In this document: positions 48,749 to 59,612 of the stretch, piece after piece
Layout: each line of letters opens with the position of its first letter
Numbering within the stretch: the first letter of the stretch is position 1
Origin: an uncultured Photobacterium sp.
GTDB taxonomy: Bacteria > Pseudomonadota > Gammaproteobacteria > Enterobacterales > Vibrionaceae
DNA: 64,000 nucleotides
Reading direction: 5' to 3'
NCBI RefSeq assembly: GCF_947502415.1
Contig: NZ_CANMZV010000013.1
Coordinates: 1-64,000 of the forward strand
Notes under the pieces: model-generated
The model's database searches: none
What the model saw: only the letters and a program-made list of their open reading frames with translations
What the model was told of the DNA's origin: nothing
Program-made: the position numbers and the translations under genes

Positions 48749-51475
48749 TTAACTGATCTTACCGTGACACTGCTTGTATTTTTTACCGGAACCACAAGGG
48801 CAAGGCTCATTACGACCTACCTTGCGCTCTTCACGCTGGAACGGTGTCGCTTCCTGAGCTTCGCTGCTTTCATCGGCAATCTGGCTTTCCGCATTCTGGT
48901 GCTGGAACTGTTGACGACGAGCTAGCTCTTCAGCCTGACGGCGACGCTCTTCTTCCAGACGCTCAACTTCTTCCTGCTGCTGAACACGTACCTTGCTCAG
49001 AATCGCAATCACATCCGATTTCAGGCTCTCAAGCATGCCCTCGAACAATTCAAACGACTCACGCTTGTATTCCTGTTTCGGGTTCTTCTGAGCATAACCA
49101 CGCAGGTGGATCCCCTGACGCAGGTGATCCATTGCAGCCAGATGCTCTTTCCACAATGTATCCAGGTTCTGCAGCATCACCGTCTTCTCGAAGTTGCGTA
49201 GTACCGGAGCACCAACCACTTCTTCCTTCTGACGATAAATTTCGACCGAAGTATTCACAATACGCTCACGTAATGCTTCTTCGTAAAGCTTCTCTTCGCT
49301 ATCCAGCCACTCCTGAATTGGCAGCTCCAGATCAAACTCTTTCCTCAGGTGCTCTTCCAGTCCCGGAATGTCCCACATTTCTTCCAGCGACTGCGGCGGA
49401 ATGTAACCATCAATAACAGCTTGAATTACATCATCGCGGTTCTGCTCGATCATCTCGCTGATGTCTTCAGCATTCATCAGCTCGTCACGCAGCTCGTAAA
49501 CAACCTTACGCTGATCATTTGCTACGTCATCAAATTCAAGCAACTGCTTACGAATATCGAAGTTACGGCCTTCAACCTTGCGCTGAGCGTTTTCAATCGC
49601 CTTGGTTACCCATGGGTGCTCAATCGCTTCGCCTTCTTCCATACCCAGCTTCTTCATCATGTTCGATACACGTTCAGAGGCAAAAATACGCATCAAGCCA
49701 TCTTCCATCGACAGATAAAAGCGAGATGAACCCGGATCACCCTGACGACCGGAACGACCACGCAGCTGATTATCGATACGACGGGACTCATGACGCTCTG
49801 TACCGATAATATGCAAACCACCAGCAGCTAGTACGGCTTCATGGTTATCCTTCCACTTCGCCTTAATAGCAGCAATTTGATCGTCTGTAGCATTGTCCAG
49901 CTTGGCAACGTCACTCTGCCATGAGCCACCCAACACGATATCCGTACCACGGCCGGCCATATTGGTTGCAATTGTTACTGCACCAGACTGACCCGCTTCA
50001 GCAACGATGTCCGCTTCTTTCTCGTGGAACTTCGCATTCAGAACCTGGTGCTTGATACCTTGTTTCTTCAGCGCATTAGACAGAAGTTCAGATTTTTCAA
50101 TCGAGACTGTACCCACCAAGACTGGCTGGCCTTTTTCGACACGCTCTCTGATGTCTTCACTGATAGCAGCAAACTTCTCAAGCTCGGTCATGTACACCAA
50201 GTCACCCATATCATCACGGATCATTGGTTTGTTAGTAGGAAGTACCACGGTTTCCAGACCGTAGATAGACTGGAATTCGAACGCTTCGGTATCGGCCGTA
50301 CCTGTCATACCCGACAGCTTGGAGTATAGACGGAAGTAATTCTGGAAAGTGATCGATGCTAGGGTCTGGTTTTCGTTCTGGATCTTCGCTCCTTCTTTGG
50401 CTTCAACAGCCTGATGAAGACCTTCAGACCAACGGCGACCAGGCATAGTACGACCAGTGTGCTCATCAACGATGATCACTTCATTATCTTTAACGATATA
50501 GTCAACATCACGCTCAAACAGCACATGGGCACGAAGCGCCGCATGCACGTGATGTAGCAGGCTGATATTGGCAGGTGAATACAGTGTATCGTCCTCTTCC
50601 ATCATGCCTTTTTGCTTAAGCAGCTCTTCAACAAACTCCTGACCTGTTTCTGTCAGGTGTGCCTGTTTGGATTTCTCGTCAACCGTATAGTGGCCATCGC
50701 CACGGTATTCTTCGGTATCTTCCTGATCCTGCTTTTGCAGGCTTGGGATCAGGCCATTGATCTTGATATACAGCTCTGAACTATCTTCAGCAGGACCGGA
50801 GATGATCAGCGGCGTACGGGCCTCATCGATCAGGATAGAATCCACTTCATCGACTACGGCAAAGAAGCGCTCGCGCTGAACGCAATCTTCCGGACGAAAT
50901 GCCATATTGTCACGCAGGTAGTCGAAGCCAAATTCGTTGTTAGTACCATAAAGTACATCTGCTGCGTAAGCTTCTTTCTTCGCTTGCGGCGGCATGTTAG
51001 GCACGTTAACACCAACAGTCATGCCCAGGAATTCAAATAACGGACGGTTGGTTTCCGCATCTCGTGCAGCCAGGTAGTCGTTCACCGTTACAATGTGAAC
51101 ACCTTTGCCCGTCAGCGCATTCAGGTACGCAGGCAGGGTTGCCGTCAGGGTCTTACCTTCACCAGTACGCATCTCGGCTATCTGGCAGTTATTCAGCACC
51201 ATACCGCCAATCATCTGAACATCGAAGTGACGCATGCCAAAGACACGCTTAGATGCTTCACGGACAGTTGCAAATGCTTCAGGAAGAAGCTGGTCGAGGG
51301 TTTCACCTTGATCTAAACGCTCACGGAATTCAGCTGTTTTTGCTTTCAGCTCTTCATCCTGCAGGCTTTCAAATTGAGGTTCTAGCTTATTGATTTGGTC
51401 TACAATTTTGCGCATACGACGCAGAGTGCGGTCGTTACGGCTACCGATAACTTTGGTCAGTAGTTTTGATAACAT
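48749..51475 (-). CDS. secA: Preprotein translocase ATPase SecA
   Basis: 908 aa, full length. Motor that pushes preproteins through SecYEG. Walker A TGEGKT (104-109), [12 protein letters not shown] (DEAD-like), the MAGRGTDI helicase motif and [11 protein letters not shown] are intact; the C-terminal zinc site [13 protein letters not shown] binds SecB. In E. coli secA lies downstream of secM; here no secM-like gene is present. The short frame overlapping its start (51441-51656) lacks the arrest motif. Confidence 0.98.
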   Translation of the reverse strand: MLSKLLTKVIGSRNDRTLRRMRKIVDQINKLEPQFESLQDEELKAKTAEFRERLDQGETLDQLLPEAFATVREASKRVFGMRHFDVQMIGGMVLNNCQIAEMRTGEGKTLTATLPAYLNALTGKGVHIVTVNDYLAARDAETNRPLFEFLGMTVGVNVPNMPPQAKKEAYAADVLYGTNNEFGFDYLRDNMAFRPEDCVQRERFFAVVDEVDSILIDEARTPLIISGPAEDSSELYIKINGLIPSLQKQDQEDTEEYRGDGHYTVDEKSKQAHLTETGQEFVEELLKQKGMMEEDDTLYSPANISLLHHVHAALRAHVLFERDVDYIVKDNEVIIVDEHTGRTMPGRRWSEGLHQAVEAKEGAKIQNENQTLASITFQNYFRLYSKLSGMTGTADTEAFEFQSIYGLETVVLPTNKPMIRDDMGDLVYMTELEKFAAISEDIRERVEKGQPVLVGTVSIEKSELLSNALKKQGIKHQVLNAKFHEKEADIVAEAGQSGAVTIATNMAGRGTDIVLGGSWQSDVAKLDNATDDQIAAIKAKWKDNHEAVLAAGGLHIIGTERHESRRIDNQLRGRSGRQGDPGSSRFYLSMEDGLMRIFASERVSNMMKKLGMEEGEAIEHPWVTKAIENAQRKVEGRNFDIRKQLLEFDDVANDQRKVVYELRDELMNAEDISEMIEQNRDDVIQAVIDGYIPPQSLEEMWDIPGLEEHLRKEFDLELPIQEWLDSEEKLYEEALRERIVNTSVEIYRQKEEVVGAPVLRNFEKTVMLQNLDTLWKEHLAAMDHLRQGIHLRGYAQKNPKQEYKRESFELFEGMLESLKSDVIAILSKVRVQQQEEVERLEEERRRQAEELARRQQFQHQNAESQIADESSEAQEATPFQREERKVGRNEPCPCGSGKKYKQCHGKIS

Positions 51476-51756
51476 GGCGATGCCGTTTTCTCTTTGTTAT
51501 TTCAGCTTCAGTACTGGCTGAATCGCTTAATCTGGGTTTCATAACCGGGATTGAATCATCCCTATCCCGTCTGAATCCGCCACAAATGTGACAACAGAAG
51601 CCGACACGAAAAACAAGGGTTATAAGTGATATTGTGGCCACCTTGATTGATTTCAAGGGGAATAAGAAAACAATACCAATGATTTGCTCAAGGCCGACGT
51701 CTTACCGACAATTGCAGCCCCGCTGCTAGGCATACATGCCATTGCTATAGATATGC

Positions 51757-51771
51757 TGATAATCATTATCC
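51757..51771. promoter_or_regulatory. Near-perfect Fur box upstream of dciA
   Basis: TGATAAT-C-ATTATCC matches the 7-1-7 Fur consensus at 13 of 14 positions and is extended by flanking C..G symmetry (GC..GC ends). It would overlap the -35 region of the promoter at 51788. No iron-uptake gene is adjacent. Confidence 0.65.
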
Positions 51772-51787
51772 AGCAATTCTACAGACT

Positions 51788-51796
51788 TGGTATAAT
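51788..51796 (+). promoter_or_regulatory. Extended -10 promoter reading toward dciA
   Basis: TGG-TATAAT: consensus -10 with the TGn extension, no -35 match at the right spacing (the Fur-like box is there instead). The predicted start near 51803 would give a leader of about 97 nt to dciA. Confidence 0.6.
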
Positions 51797-51819
51797 ATGA
51801 CATATTGACGAGGCCGCCT

Positions 51820-51876
51820 ATGATAAATACGGGTGACTTGCTTTTCATATACGAAAAATTAGAACTTAGCCCCTAA
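51820..51876 (+). CDS. Putative 18-aa leader ORF before dciA
   Basis: ATG at 51820 follows GAGG (51810-51813) at six bases. The peptide reads MINTGDLLFIYEKLELSP and stops 23 bp before the dciA ATG. No homology is recognised. It could be a translated leader coupling or sensing translation, or chance; support is only the well-placed SD and position. Confidence 0.35.
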   Translation: MINTGDLLFIYEKLELSP

Positions 51877-51899
51877 ATCATGATTTGGAATGGAGTGTA

Positions 51900-52361
51900 A
51901 TGCGCGATCATCGCCCTCAAACCACCGCCAGCCTGCTCGATGACAGCCAGTTAGGCAACATCCAACAGCGTGCTATCGCACTCAGCAAGCTGAACAAAGC
52001 CGTCAAGCAGCACCTCGATTGCGCTGAGTTCTGCCGTGTCAGTAACTATCGGCAAGGCACGCTGATTATCGAAACTGCATCGGCAGCCTGGTCTATGCGG
52101 CTTAATTATGAGCGCAATAACCTGATCAAAAAACTCAGGGAAAAACTTCTGCCAAACCTGGGCAATATTGAGGTAAAAATTAATCCGGCACTGGCTGCGG
52201 TTGAACAGAAACCAAAAGAGAAGACACCAGATATTGTCCAGAAACCTATCTCCCCTCTGGCAGCGCAGTATTTACTTAGCGCAGCAAAAAACGCACCCAA
52301 GAAGGTGAAAGACAAGCTTGAACGACTTGCCGCCCTTTCAGCCAAGGGAAAAAATAAATAA
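51900..52361 (+). CDS. dciA: DnaB helicase loader DciA (DUF721)
   Basis: 153 aa. The N-terminal DUF721/DciA domain (CRVSNYRQGTLIIETASAAWSMRLNYERNNLIKKL) is followed by a Lys/Pro-rich, probably disordered C-terminal part. DciA is the ancestral loader of the replicative helicase in bacteria lacking DnaC; vibrios use it. ATG 51900 follows GGAG at 51892; an ATG five codons upstream is in frame but less well placed. Lies between secA and lpxC on the opposite strand. E. coli lacks it. Confidence 0.88.
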   Translation: MRDHRPQTTASLLDDSQLGNIQQRAIALSKLNKAVKQHLDCAEFCRVSNYRQGTLIIETASAAWSMRLNYERNNLIKKLREKLLPNLGNIEVKINPALAAVEQKPKEKTPDIVQKPISPLAAQYLLSAAKNAPKKVKDKLERLAALSAKGKNK

Positions 52362-52413
52362 CAAAGTTCAAGAAATAATGGCAGGAAAAGCGGGTCTTGC
52401 AGATTACACAAAC

Positions 52414-52443
52414 AAAAACGCCGGACTGAGTCCGGCGTTTTTA
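52414..52443. terminator. Bidirectional terminator between dciA and lpxC
   Basis: AAAAACGCCGGAC, loop TGA, GTCCGGCGTTTTT: perfect 13-bp stem, A and T tracts on both sides. Confidence 0.93.
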
Positions 52444-52457
52444 TCAATTCTTATGGC

Positions 52458-53375
52458 TTAAGCCAGTACCATTCCCGGCTGGGCAAAGGTAACCGGTACT
52501 TCGTGTTCTTCCTCAAAGGTCGACCACTCATAAGCTTCCTGATCAGCAAGTACAGCACGCAATAGCTTGTTGTTCAATGCATGGCCAGACTTATAAGCAC
52601 ACATTTCACCGATAATGTTGTGGCCGCACATGTAAAGGTCACCAATGGCATCCAGAACTTTGTGAGTCACTAGCTCATTATCGAAACGTAGGCCTTCATC
52701 GTTCAGGATACGATAGTCATCCAAAACAATGGCATTATCAAAGCTCCCCCCCAGACACAGGTTCTGTGACTGAAGGTACTCGATATCACGCATGAAACCG
52801 AAGGTTCGTGCACGACTGATATCTTTTACAAATGACTGGCTGGAAAAATCCAACACTAGACGCTGCTGCTCTGATTCAATCGCCGGGTGATTAAAATCGA
52901 TGGCGAAGTCAAGGCGGAATCCATTATGTGGACGTAGCTCTGCCCATTTATCACCATCTTCGACGCGAACAGTTTTTTTGATACGCAAGAATCGCTTCGG
53001 CGTGTTCAGCGTATCGATACCGGCAGACTGCAGCAGATAAATAAATGGGCTGGCGCTACCATCCATAATTGGAATTTCAGGCGCATCCACTTCGATAATC
53101 ACGTTATCGATACCCATACCTGCTAAAGCCGCGTTCAAGTGTTCAACAGTTGAGATACGCACCCCTTCTTCATTCACAAGGGCGGTACACAGCATGGTAT
53201 CTCGTACTGAATCAGCATCAGCCGGAAAATCAACAGGCGGATTCAAATCAGTACGGCGATAAATCACACCAGTATTTGCTGCGGCAGGACGAAGAATAAG
53301 CGTCACCTTACGGCCAGAGTGAAGGCCCACCCCAGTCGTTTGCACTATGCTTTTCAGTGTACGTTGTCTAATCAT
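52458..53375 (-). CDS. lpxC: UDP-3-O-acyl-N-acetylglucosamine deacetylase
   Basis: 305 aa. Zinc deacetylase, committed step of lipid A synthesis. Zinc and catalytic residues are in [12 protein letters not shown] (H79 region), [10 protein letters not shown] and KSGHALNN (H265 region); N-terminus [18 protein letters not shown] is diagnostic. A hairpin CCCATTTA/TAAATGGG lies at 53411-53440 in its 113-bp upstream gap to ftsZ. Confidence 0.97.
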   Translation of the reverse strand: MIRQRTLKSIVQTTGVGLHSGRKVTLILRPAAANTGVIYRRTDLNPPVDFPADADSVRDTMLCTALVNEEGVRISTVEHLNAALAGMGIDNVIIEVDAPEIPIMDGSASPFIYLLQSAGIDTLNTPKRFLRIKKTVRVEDGDKWAELRPHNGFRLDFAIDFNHPAIESEQQRLVLDFSSQSFVKDISRARTFGFMRDIEYLQSQNLCLGGSFDNAIVLDDYRILNDEGLRFDNELVTHKVLDAIGDLYMCGHNIIGEMCAYKSGHALNNKLLRAVLADQEAYEWSTFEEEHEVPVTFAQPGMVLA

Positions 53376-53488
53376 CTGCTCTTCTCAACTATTGTTAGCC
53401 AATACATCGGCCCATTTATAACAAATGTTCGATAAATGGGCAGATATGATACCACTTCTTATTTGATAACCCAAACAGTTTACGCCGA

Positions 53489-54679
53489 CTAGTCAGCCTG
53501 CTTGCGCAAAAACGCAGGGATATCAAGGTAGTCGTGGTCAGCCTGAGGCTTTGATTTTGGTGCTGCAGAAGAGGCTGATGACGGCACGTTAGTTTCAGCT
53601 GCAGGAGCTTGCTGAGTCAACGGTGCAGATTTCGCTTCTTCAACTGCAGGTGCTGCAGTTTTTTCCTGAGCAACAGCCTGTACAGGCTTAGAAGTCGTAA
53701 CCAGGGTAATATCTGGCTTACTTTCTTTGCCGATACCTGTTGCAACAACAGTGACACGCAGCTCATCAGACATTTCTGGATCCAGAGATGTACCGATAAC
53801 AACGGTTGCATTGTCTGATGCAAATGCCTTCACTGTGTTACCCACAGTTTCAAACTCATCAAGACGCATATCAAGACCAGCAGTAATGTTAACCAAAACA
53901 CCACGCGCACCAGCCAAATCGATATCTTCCAGCAGCGGGCTTGAAATTGCCATTTCTGCCGCTTCTTCCGCACGATCGTCACCGGTGGCAACACCGCTGC
54001 CCATCATGGCATGGCCCATCTCAGACATCACAGTGCGAACGTCAGCAAAGTCGACGTTAATCATACCCGGGCGGGTAATTAGCTCTGCAATACCCTGAAC
54101 GGCGTTTTTCAGCACGTCATTTGCTTTAGCAAATGCGTCCAGCAGCGTAATACCACGGCCAAGAACTTTCAGCAGCTTCTCATTTGGAATCGTGATCAGA
54201 GAGTCAACATGCTTGGACAGCTCTTCGATACCCTGCTCGGCAAACGCCATGCGCTTTTTGCCTTCAAAGCTAAACGGCTTGGTCACAACCGCAACGGTAA
54301 GAATACCCAGCTCTCTTGCTACTTCAGCAATAATTGGCGCGGCACCGGTACCGGTACCACCACCCATACCGGCAGCAATAAAGATCATGTCAGAACCTTG
54401 CAGCTCAGTCTTGATCGCTTCACGATCCTCAAGGGCCGAATCACGACCTACCTGAGGGTTAGCACCTGCACCCAGACCCTTAGTGATATCACCACCAATC
54501 TGGATCACAGTACTTACACTGCTCTTACGAAGTGCCTGAGCATCAGTATTTACACTGATAAACTCAACACCTTCAATCGACTCACGTACCATGTGATCGA
54601 CAGCATTACCGCCGCCGCCGCCAACGCCAATGACCTTGATTACTGCTTCATCAGACATTTCCATCATCGGTTCAAACAT
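53489..54679 (-). CDS. ftsZ: Cell division GTPase FtsZ
   Basis: 396 aa. Tubulin homologue forming the Z-ring. GTP-binding signature [11 protein letters not shown]-terminal [15 protein letters not shown], a variable Ala/Pro/Ser-rich linker (~320-380) and the conserved C-terminal peptide [14 protein letters not shown] that binds FtsA and ZipA. Starts 33 bp after ftsA. Confidence 0.98.
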   Translation of the reverse strand: MFEPMMEMSDEAVIKVIGVGGGGGNAVDHMVRESIEGVEFISVNTDAQALRKSSVSTVIQIGGDITKGLGAGANPQVGRDSALEDREAIKTELQGSDMIFIAAGMGGGTGTGAAPIIAEVARELGILTVAVVTKPFSFEGKKRMAFAEQGIEELSKHVDSLITIPNEKLLKVLGRGITLLDAFAKANDVLKNAVQGIAELITRPGMINVDFADVRTVMSEMGHAMMGSGVATGDDRAEEAAEMAISSPLLEDIDLAGARGVLVNITAGLDMRLDEFETVGNTVKAFASDNATVVIGTSLDPEMSDELRVTVVATGIGKESKPDITLVTTSKPVQAVAQEKTAAPAVEEAKSAPLTQQAPAAETNVPSSASSAAPKSKPQADHDYLDIPAFLRKQAD

Positions 54680-54712
54680 TTGTTCTCTCCGTCTTTCCTG
54701 TTCGCATCAGGT

Positions 54713-55969
54713 TTAAAATTCTTTTCTTAGCCAGCCACTGATTTTAGAGAATATTCCGGAAACCGAACGCTTCGGCTCCAGATCACTACCATCAAATGTC
54801 TGACTGTCCTTTCCGTAATGCAGTAAACCTACTGCAGTCGCATAATGCGGTGACTGGACATAATCAGTCAGGCCACTTAGCTCCAACGGCTGACCTATCC
54901 GTACCTGATTGCGAAAAACTCGCTCGGCACATTCAATCAAACCTTCCATTTGTGCGGCTCCCCCAGTGAGGACAATGCCCGCGGCTAAATGGTGTTTTTC
55001 GCCCGCATTACGCAGTTGTTCTTGTATTTCCAGTAGCTTCTGGTTAACCAGCCCCAACAGCTCACTGTAACGGGGTTCTATGACTTCAGCTAACGTCTGG
55101 CTCTGCAAACTGCGGGATGGGCGGCCACCGACACTCGGGACATCCACTTTCGCATCTTTGCTTACCAGCTCACTCAGCGCACAGCCATATTTTACTTTAA
55201 TTTCTTCAGCATCTCCCGGCGGGGTACCAAATGCGTAGGCAATGTCACTGGTTACAACATTGCCGGCATACGGAATCACTTCGGCATGGCGTAATGCCCC
55301 ACCGATCCAGACCGCAAGGTCCATCGTACCGCCACCGATATCAACCACACAAACACCCAGTTCGCGTTCGTCTGCCGTCAGCACTGCATGGCTGGCAGCC
55401 AGGCCAGAGAAGATCAACTGATCAACCTTCAGCCCACAGCGTTCTACCGCCTTGACGATATTCCGAGCCATGTCATTGTGACAGGTAATCAAATGTACAC
55501 TGGCTTCCATGCGAACTCCTGATAAACCAACAGGGTTTTTAATTCCCTCTTGATAATCAATAGCAAATTCCTGAGGAATTACATGCAAAGTTCGGTGTTC
55601 ATCGCTAATTTTTACGGATTTCGCTGTATGAATAACATTATCAACGTCATCCTGCGTTACCTCTTCATCCGAAATAGGCACCATGCCTTTTTCCGTTTGG
55701 CAACGTATATGTTTGCCTGATAATGACAAAAACACAGAGGAGATCTGGCAATCTGCCATCAGTTCAGCTTGATCTACTGCACGCTGAACCGACTTAACTA
55801 CGGACTCAAGATCATTGACCCCGCCTTTATCCATTCCCCGTGACGGGCTGCTACCGACACCGATGACATTCACACCACCATCAGGCAACACTTCCCCTAC
55901 CAAAGCACACACTTTGGAAGTGCCTATATCCAGGCCCACTATGAGTTTTTTATCTGCCGCCTTCGTCAT
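54713..55969 (-). CDS. ftsA: Cell division protein FtsA
   Basis: 418 aa actin-like protein. Nucleotide-binding blocks IVGLDIGTSKVCALVGEV and CVVDIGGGTMDLAVW, and a C-terminal amphipathic helix (SGIFSKISGWLRKEF) that attaches FtsZ to the membrane. Between ftsQ (72 bp) and ftsZ (33 bp). Confidence 0.98.
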   Translation of the reverse strand: MTKAADKKLIVGLDIGTSKVCALVGEVLPDGGVNVIGVGSSPSRGMDKGGVNDLESVVKSVQRAVDQAELMADCQISSVFLSLSGKHIRCQTEKGMVPISDEEVTQDDVDNVIHTAKSVKISDEHRTLHVIPQEFAIDYQEGIKNPVGLSGVRMEASVHLITCHNDMARNIVKAVERCGLKVDQLIFSGLAASHAVLTADERELGVCVVDIGGGTMDLAVWIGGALRHAEVIPYAGNVVTSDIAYAFGTPPGDAEEIKVKYGCALSELVSKDAKVDVPSVGGRPSRSLQSQTLAEVIEPRYSELLGLVNQKLLEIQEQLRNAGEKHHLAAGIVLTGGAAQMEGLIECAERVFRNQVRIGQPLELSGLTDYVQSPHYATAVGLLHYGKDSQTFDGSDLEPKRSVSGIFSKISGWLRKEF

Positions 55970-56041
55970 TAGCGCACGCTCTTATCGTTATACCCTGCCA
56001 TAACACACCTGCTACCCTGGCAGGCCTGCCTCCGGCCAGTA

Positions 56042-56797
56042 TTATTCTGGAACCACATCCCAACCCACAGCAGCCCCGGTATCGTAGCGTAAATCTACGT
56101 ACTCAACGGCTTTTCCTAGCTGCTCTAATTCCGGATACAACCCGACAAACCGTTCAAGACGCTCCATCCGGGCTTCTCGACCCAACTCAAGTCGAACTCC
56201 GTTAGTTAACCATACCCGCCAGGCACGACGTTCATTAAACGCCAAAGCGGCAATGTCGAACCCGGCACGTTGTAATCTCGGCTGCATTTCTAACAGCGCT
56301 GCCAGCATTTCACGGCTGGTATTCTCCGGCCCCGTCAGCTCAACTAGATTCTGTCCGGAGACCTGCTCCGCCGGAGCCAGAAAGACATCGCCTTCTGTAT
56401 TGACCAGGTAGTGCTGATTCCAAACCGCTGCTGGCTGGTGCTCGACCAGAAAGACTTTAATCGAATCTGGCCACTGTTTTCGCACTGATGTCCTTGCAAT
56501 CCAAGGCAAAGCATCCAGAGTATGCTGAATATCATCGACATCCTGAGTCATAAAACTACTCAGATGATCCAGTTCTAGAATCGCCTGACGGACATCATCC
56601 GTACTCAGGTAGTGCAGCTCTCCCTGAATTACCAGCTGGGAAAGCGGCAACCGATTGGCATCTGTCATCCAGTTTATTGCCGCGCTCAACAGCCAGGCAA
56701 TAAAACCGATAACAAAAAGGAAAAACGCCAATCCCCCCCACTGGCCAGGTGTTACTGAAAACGGAAGGGATATTTTTTTCAAGGCTGCATCAGCCAT
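56042..56797 (-). CDS. ftsQ: Cell division protein FtsQ
   Basis: 251 aa bitopic protein: one membrane segment (~20-45, GGLAFFLFVIGFIAWLLSAAI), then a POTRA domain (LVIQGELHYLSTDDVRQAI) and the periplasmic beta domain. It forms the FtsQLB subcomplex and recruits late divisome proteins. Its upstream neighbour is murC, not ddlB; a promoter lies in the gap. Confidence 0.96.
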   Translation of the reverse strand: MADAALKKISLPFSVTPGQWGGLAFFLFVIGFIAWLLSAAINWMTDANRLPLSQLVIQGELHYLSTDDVRQAILELDHLSSFMTQDVDDIQHTLDALPWIARTSVRKQWPDSIKVFLVEHQPAAVWNQHYLVNTEGDVFLAPAEQVSGQNLVELTGPENTSREMLAALLEMQPRLQRAGFDIAALAFNERRAWRVWLTNGVRLELGREARMERLERFVGLYPELEQLGKAVEYVDLRYDTGAAVGWDVVPE

Positions 56798-56904
56798 ATT
56801 GTTCGTTCCCCTTACCTCAGCTGTCAGCTTTATGTCCCTATATTAATAATTTAGGGCCAAGCTGATCCTTGATACAATCAGGTAGGAGTATGCAAAGTTG
56901 CTCG

Positions 56905-56933
56905 ATTATACCGACCAACCCGCAGCACTCCAA
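56905..56933 (-). promoter_or_regulatory. Strong sigma-70 promoter for ftsQAZ
   Basis: On the minus strand: TTGGAG, exactly 17 bp, TATAAT. The -35 box forms part of the palindrome CTCCAAC-TATT-GTTGGAG (56928-56945), a possible operator. About 100 bp before the ftsQ ATG, in the 256-bp murC-ftsQ gap that contains no gene. Confidence 0.7.
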
Positions 56934-57053
56934 CTATTGTTGGAGGTTTACTTACATATCCTGAGAACAAAGTCAGGTAAATGCTTCGATTACCGACACT
57001 TTGCCGCCTAAAAATCACGCAAAGCTTATGCCTTTATCACAATTTATTGGTTG

Positions 57054-58520
57054 CTAATATTGATTTTCACTCATTTTTGTGATGCTTAGCTTCATTTCGG
57101 CCAATTTCCGTGCAACTTTGCCAACATCTCCGGCTCCCTGAGTTAAAACCAGATCACCTTCCTGAATAATACTGGCCAATGCCGCTGGCAACGCATCACT
57201 ATTTGGCACAAAAATCGGATCGATCTTGCCGCGTCCGCGGATAGTGCGGCAAAGAGAACGGCCATCGGCTCCGGCAATCGGCTTCTCACCAGCCGCATAA
57301 ACATCTAGCATGACCAGCACATCCACCTGCTCCAACACGTTGGCAAAGTCTTCATAAAGATCTCGGGTACGACTGTAACGATGTGGCTGGAAGACCATCA
57401 CCAATCGCTTATCTTCCCAACCAGCACGTGCCGCTTTGATGGTTACGTCGACTTCACTTGGGTGATGGCCGTAATCATCTACCAGCATGACGTTTCCGTT
57501 ACCGCTGTCGAATTCACCAAGGTGATCGAAACGACGCCCCGTCCCCTGGAACTCAGCCAAAGCCTGAATAATAGCTTCATCCTCAACCCCTTCTTCCGTT
57601 GCAACCGCAACAGCCGCAGTGGCGTTAAGGGCATTATGGCGACCAGGAATATTCAGCTTCACTTCAAGAGCAGGCTTACCTTTACGCAATATTGAAAAAT
57701 ATCCCTGCTGCCCGCGTTGATCATAATCAACTAAGCGCACATCAGCATCTTCAGAGAAACCATAAGTAATCACCTGACGGCCAATTTGCGGAAGCAACTC
57801 ACGAACCACCGGATCATCAATACACATCACTGCCAGCCCATAGAAAGGCAGGTTATGCAAAAAGTCGATAAATGTCTGCTTCAGTACATTGAAGTCACCG
57901 CCATAAGTTTCCATATGGTCTGCTTCGATGTTAGTGACCACACACACCATTGGTTGCAAATGCAAAAATGAAGCATCACTTTCATCAGCTTCCGCAATTA
58001 AATAACGACTAGAGCCCAGGCGCGCATTAGTACCGGCACTTTTAACCAGGCCACCGTTAACAAACGTCGGATCCAACCCAGCCTCAGAATAAATCTGGGT
58101 CATCAATGCCGTTGTCGTCGTTTTGCCATGGGTACCAGCAATCGCGATACCGTGACGATAACGCATCAATTCCGCCAACATCTCAGCACGGCGAACCACA
58201 GGGATCCTCAGCTCTCGTGCAGCAACCAATTCCGGATTATCGGCAGCAATCGCCGTCGACACCACAACCACGCTGGCACCTTGAACATTATCATCAGCAT
58301 GGCCAAAGAAAATTTCTGCCCCTTTGGCAGTCAGACGCTCCGTGACCGCATTTGGCGTAATATCCGAGCCACTAATGCAGTAACCCTCATTAATCAAAAC
58401 CTCTGCAATACCGCTCATCCCGGCACCGCCGATCCCAACAAAGTGAATACGCTCAACGCGGCGCATCTCTGGCACCATGGTTCGAATTTTTGCTAATTGC
58501 TGGTTATCCAGTTTACTCAT
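57054..58520 (-). CDS. murC: UDP-N-acetylmuramate--L-alanine ligase
   Basis: 488 aa. Adds the first peptide residue to UDP-MurNAc. Nucleotide-sugar motif [12 protein letters not shown] (29-40), ATP P-loop GTHGKTTTT (129-137), and [14 protein letters not shown] later. The second ATG is preferred over the one directly before it. Followed 256 bp later by ftsQ. Confidence 0.98.
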   Translation of the reverse strand: MSKLDNQQLAKIRTMVPEMRRVERIHFVGIGGAGMSGIAEVLINEGYCISGSDITPNAVTERLTAKGAEIFFGHADDNVQGASVVVVSTAIAADNPELVAARELRIPVVRRAEMLAELMRYRHGIAIAGTHGKTTTTALMTQIYSEAGLDPTFVNGGLVKSAGTNARLGSSRYLIAEADESDASFLHLQPMVCVVTNIEADHMETYGGDFNVLKQTFIDFLHNLPFYGLAVMCIDDPVVRELLPQIGRQVITYGFSEDADVRLVDYDQRGQQGYFSILRKGKPALEVKLNIPGRHNALNATAAVAVATEEGVEDEAIIQALAEFQGTGRRFDHLGEFDSGNGNVMLVDDYGHHPSEVDVTIKAARAGWEDKRLVMVFQPHRYSRTRDLYEDFANVLEQVDVLVMLDVYAAGEKPIAGADGRSLCRTIRGRGKIDPIFVPNSDALPAALASIIQEGDLVLTQGAGDVGKVARKLAEMKLSITKMSENQY

Positions 58521-58534
58521 CACTCTGTCTCGTC

Positions 58535-59599
58535 TTATTTATTTGCCAACGATTTAATCACTTCAGCCACTCTGGCATCAGCATCAAGGATCGCTGCATC
58601 TCGTGCTGCCATTGCCATTTTGACAAGTGCGTCACGATCTAACTGTTTTAATTCTTCTACCAAACCAGCCGCGGTCAAATCCGGCTGTTCAATCATCTTG
58701 GCCGCCCCACACTGAACCAAATGGTCGGCATTCAGTGCCTGTTGACGATCTTTGTGCATAAACGGAATAAAAATAGCACCGACTCCCGCAGCTGAAAGCT
58801 CAGAGACTGTCAGCGCACCTGAACGGCAAACCACAATATCGGCCCAAGCGTAAGCCGCTGCAACATCATCGATAAATTCAGTGACCTTATGCTGGACATC
58901 TGTCTTGGCCGCATACGCCTGCTCAGTCTCAAACTGGCTGCCTTTACCAGCCTGGTGCCAGATAGCCGCTTGCTCACCAAGTAGACCCGCGACTTTTGGC
59001 ATAGTCTGATTCAAAATGCTAGCCCCCTGACTACCGCCCATCACAAGAATACGGATCGGTCCCTGACGTTCAGCAAGACGTTCTTTGGGAATCGGCAGCT
59101 TAGTCACATCCTGACGAACAGGATTTCCGACCACCTCCTGATTTGGAAATGCCCCAGGGAATGCCTGGAGAACCTTCGCGGCAATTCGGGACAACCACTG
59201 ATTTGTCAGCCCGGCAACGGCATTTTGTTCGTGCAATACCACCGGAACACCGGAAAGCCAGGCCGCAACACCACCCGGCCCACTAACATAACCGCCCATC
59301 CCCAGCACCACGTCAGGCTGCCAGGCTTTAATGTATTTACGGGCCTGAAAAATAGCACCGACTATTTTGAGTGGCGCAACAAGCAAACGGACAATGCCCT
59401 GGCCCCGTAAGCCTTTAACTTTAATGAAATCGATGTCGATACCGTGCTTGGGTACCAACTCGGCCTCCATACGGTCAGCCGTGCCAAGCCAGTGGATTTC
59501 CCATCCTTCTTCCTGAAGCTTCTTGGCTACTGCCAATCCGGGAAAAACATGTCCCCCCGTACCACCAGCCATGACCAGCAAGCGTTTATTCTTGTTCAT
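58535..59599 (-). CDS. murG: UDP-GlcNAc:lipid I N-acetylglucosaminyltransferase
   Basis: 354 aa. Converts lipid I to lipid II on the inner face of the membrane. [14 protein letters not shown] near the N-terminus, [27 protein letters not shown] and [11 protein letters not shown] are typical. The start [13 protein letters not shown] is chosen by homology; the frame runs upstream into ftsW without SD. 14 bp before murC. Confidence 0.97.
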   Translation of the reverse strand: MNKNKRLLVMAGGTGGHVFPGLAVAKKLQEEGWEIHWLGTADRMEAELVPKHGIDIDFIKVKGLRGQGIVRLLVAPLKIVGAIFQARKYIKAWQPDVVLGMGGYVSGPGGVAAWLSGVPVVLHEQNAVAGLTNQWLSRIAAKVLQAFPGAFPNQEVVGNPVRQDVTKLPIPKERLAERQGPIRILVMGGSQGASILNQTMPKVAGLLGEQAAIWHQAGKGSQFETEQAYAAKTDVQHKVTEFIDDVAAAYAWADIVVCRSGALTVSELSAAGVGAIFIPFMHKDRQQALNADHLVQCGAAKMIEQPDLTAAGLVEELKQLDRDALVKMAMAARDAAILDADARVAEVIKSLANK

Positions 59600-59612
59600 T
59601 CTCGTTATCTTC

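Larger units (their letters stand above)
51476..51899. other. Divergent secA/dciA intergenic region
   Basis: 424 bp. Near secA it contains a small hairpin (TTCAGC/GCTGAA, 51501-51522) and no SecM-like ORF. Toward dciA it contains a Fur-box-like palindrome, an extended -10 promoter and an 18-codon ORF, listed separately. The part 51660-51750 shows nothing recognisable. Confidence 0.6.

Noticed and set aside
51441..51656. 71-codon minus-strand frame ending inside the secA start, considered as a SecM-like arrest peptide
   Set aside because: It needs a TTG start without SD, the hydrophobic part is interrupted by Arg, and the SecM arrest motif (ending GIRAGP) is absent.
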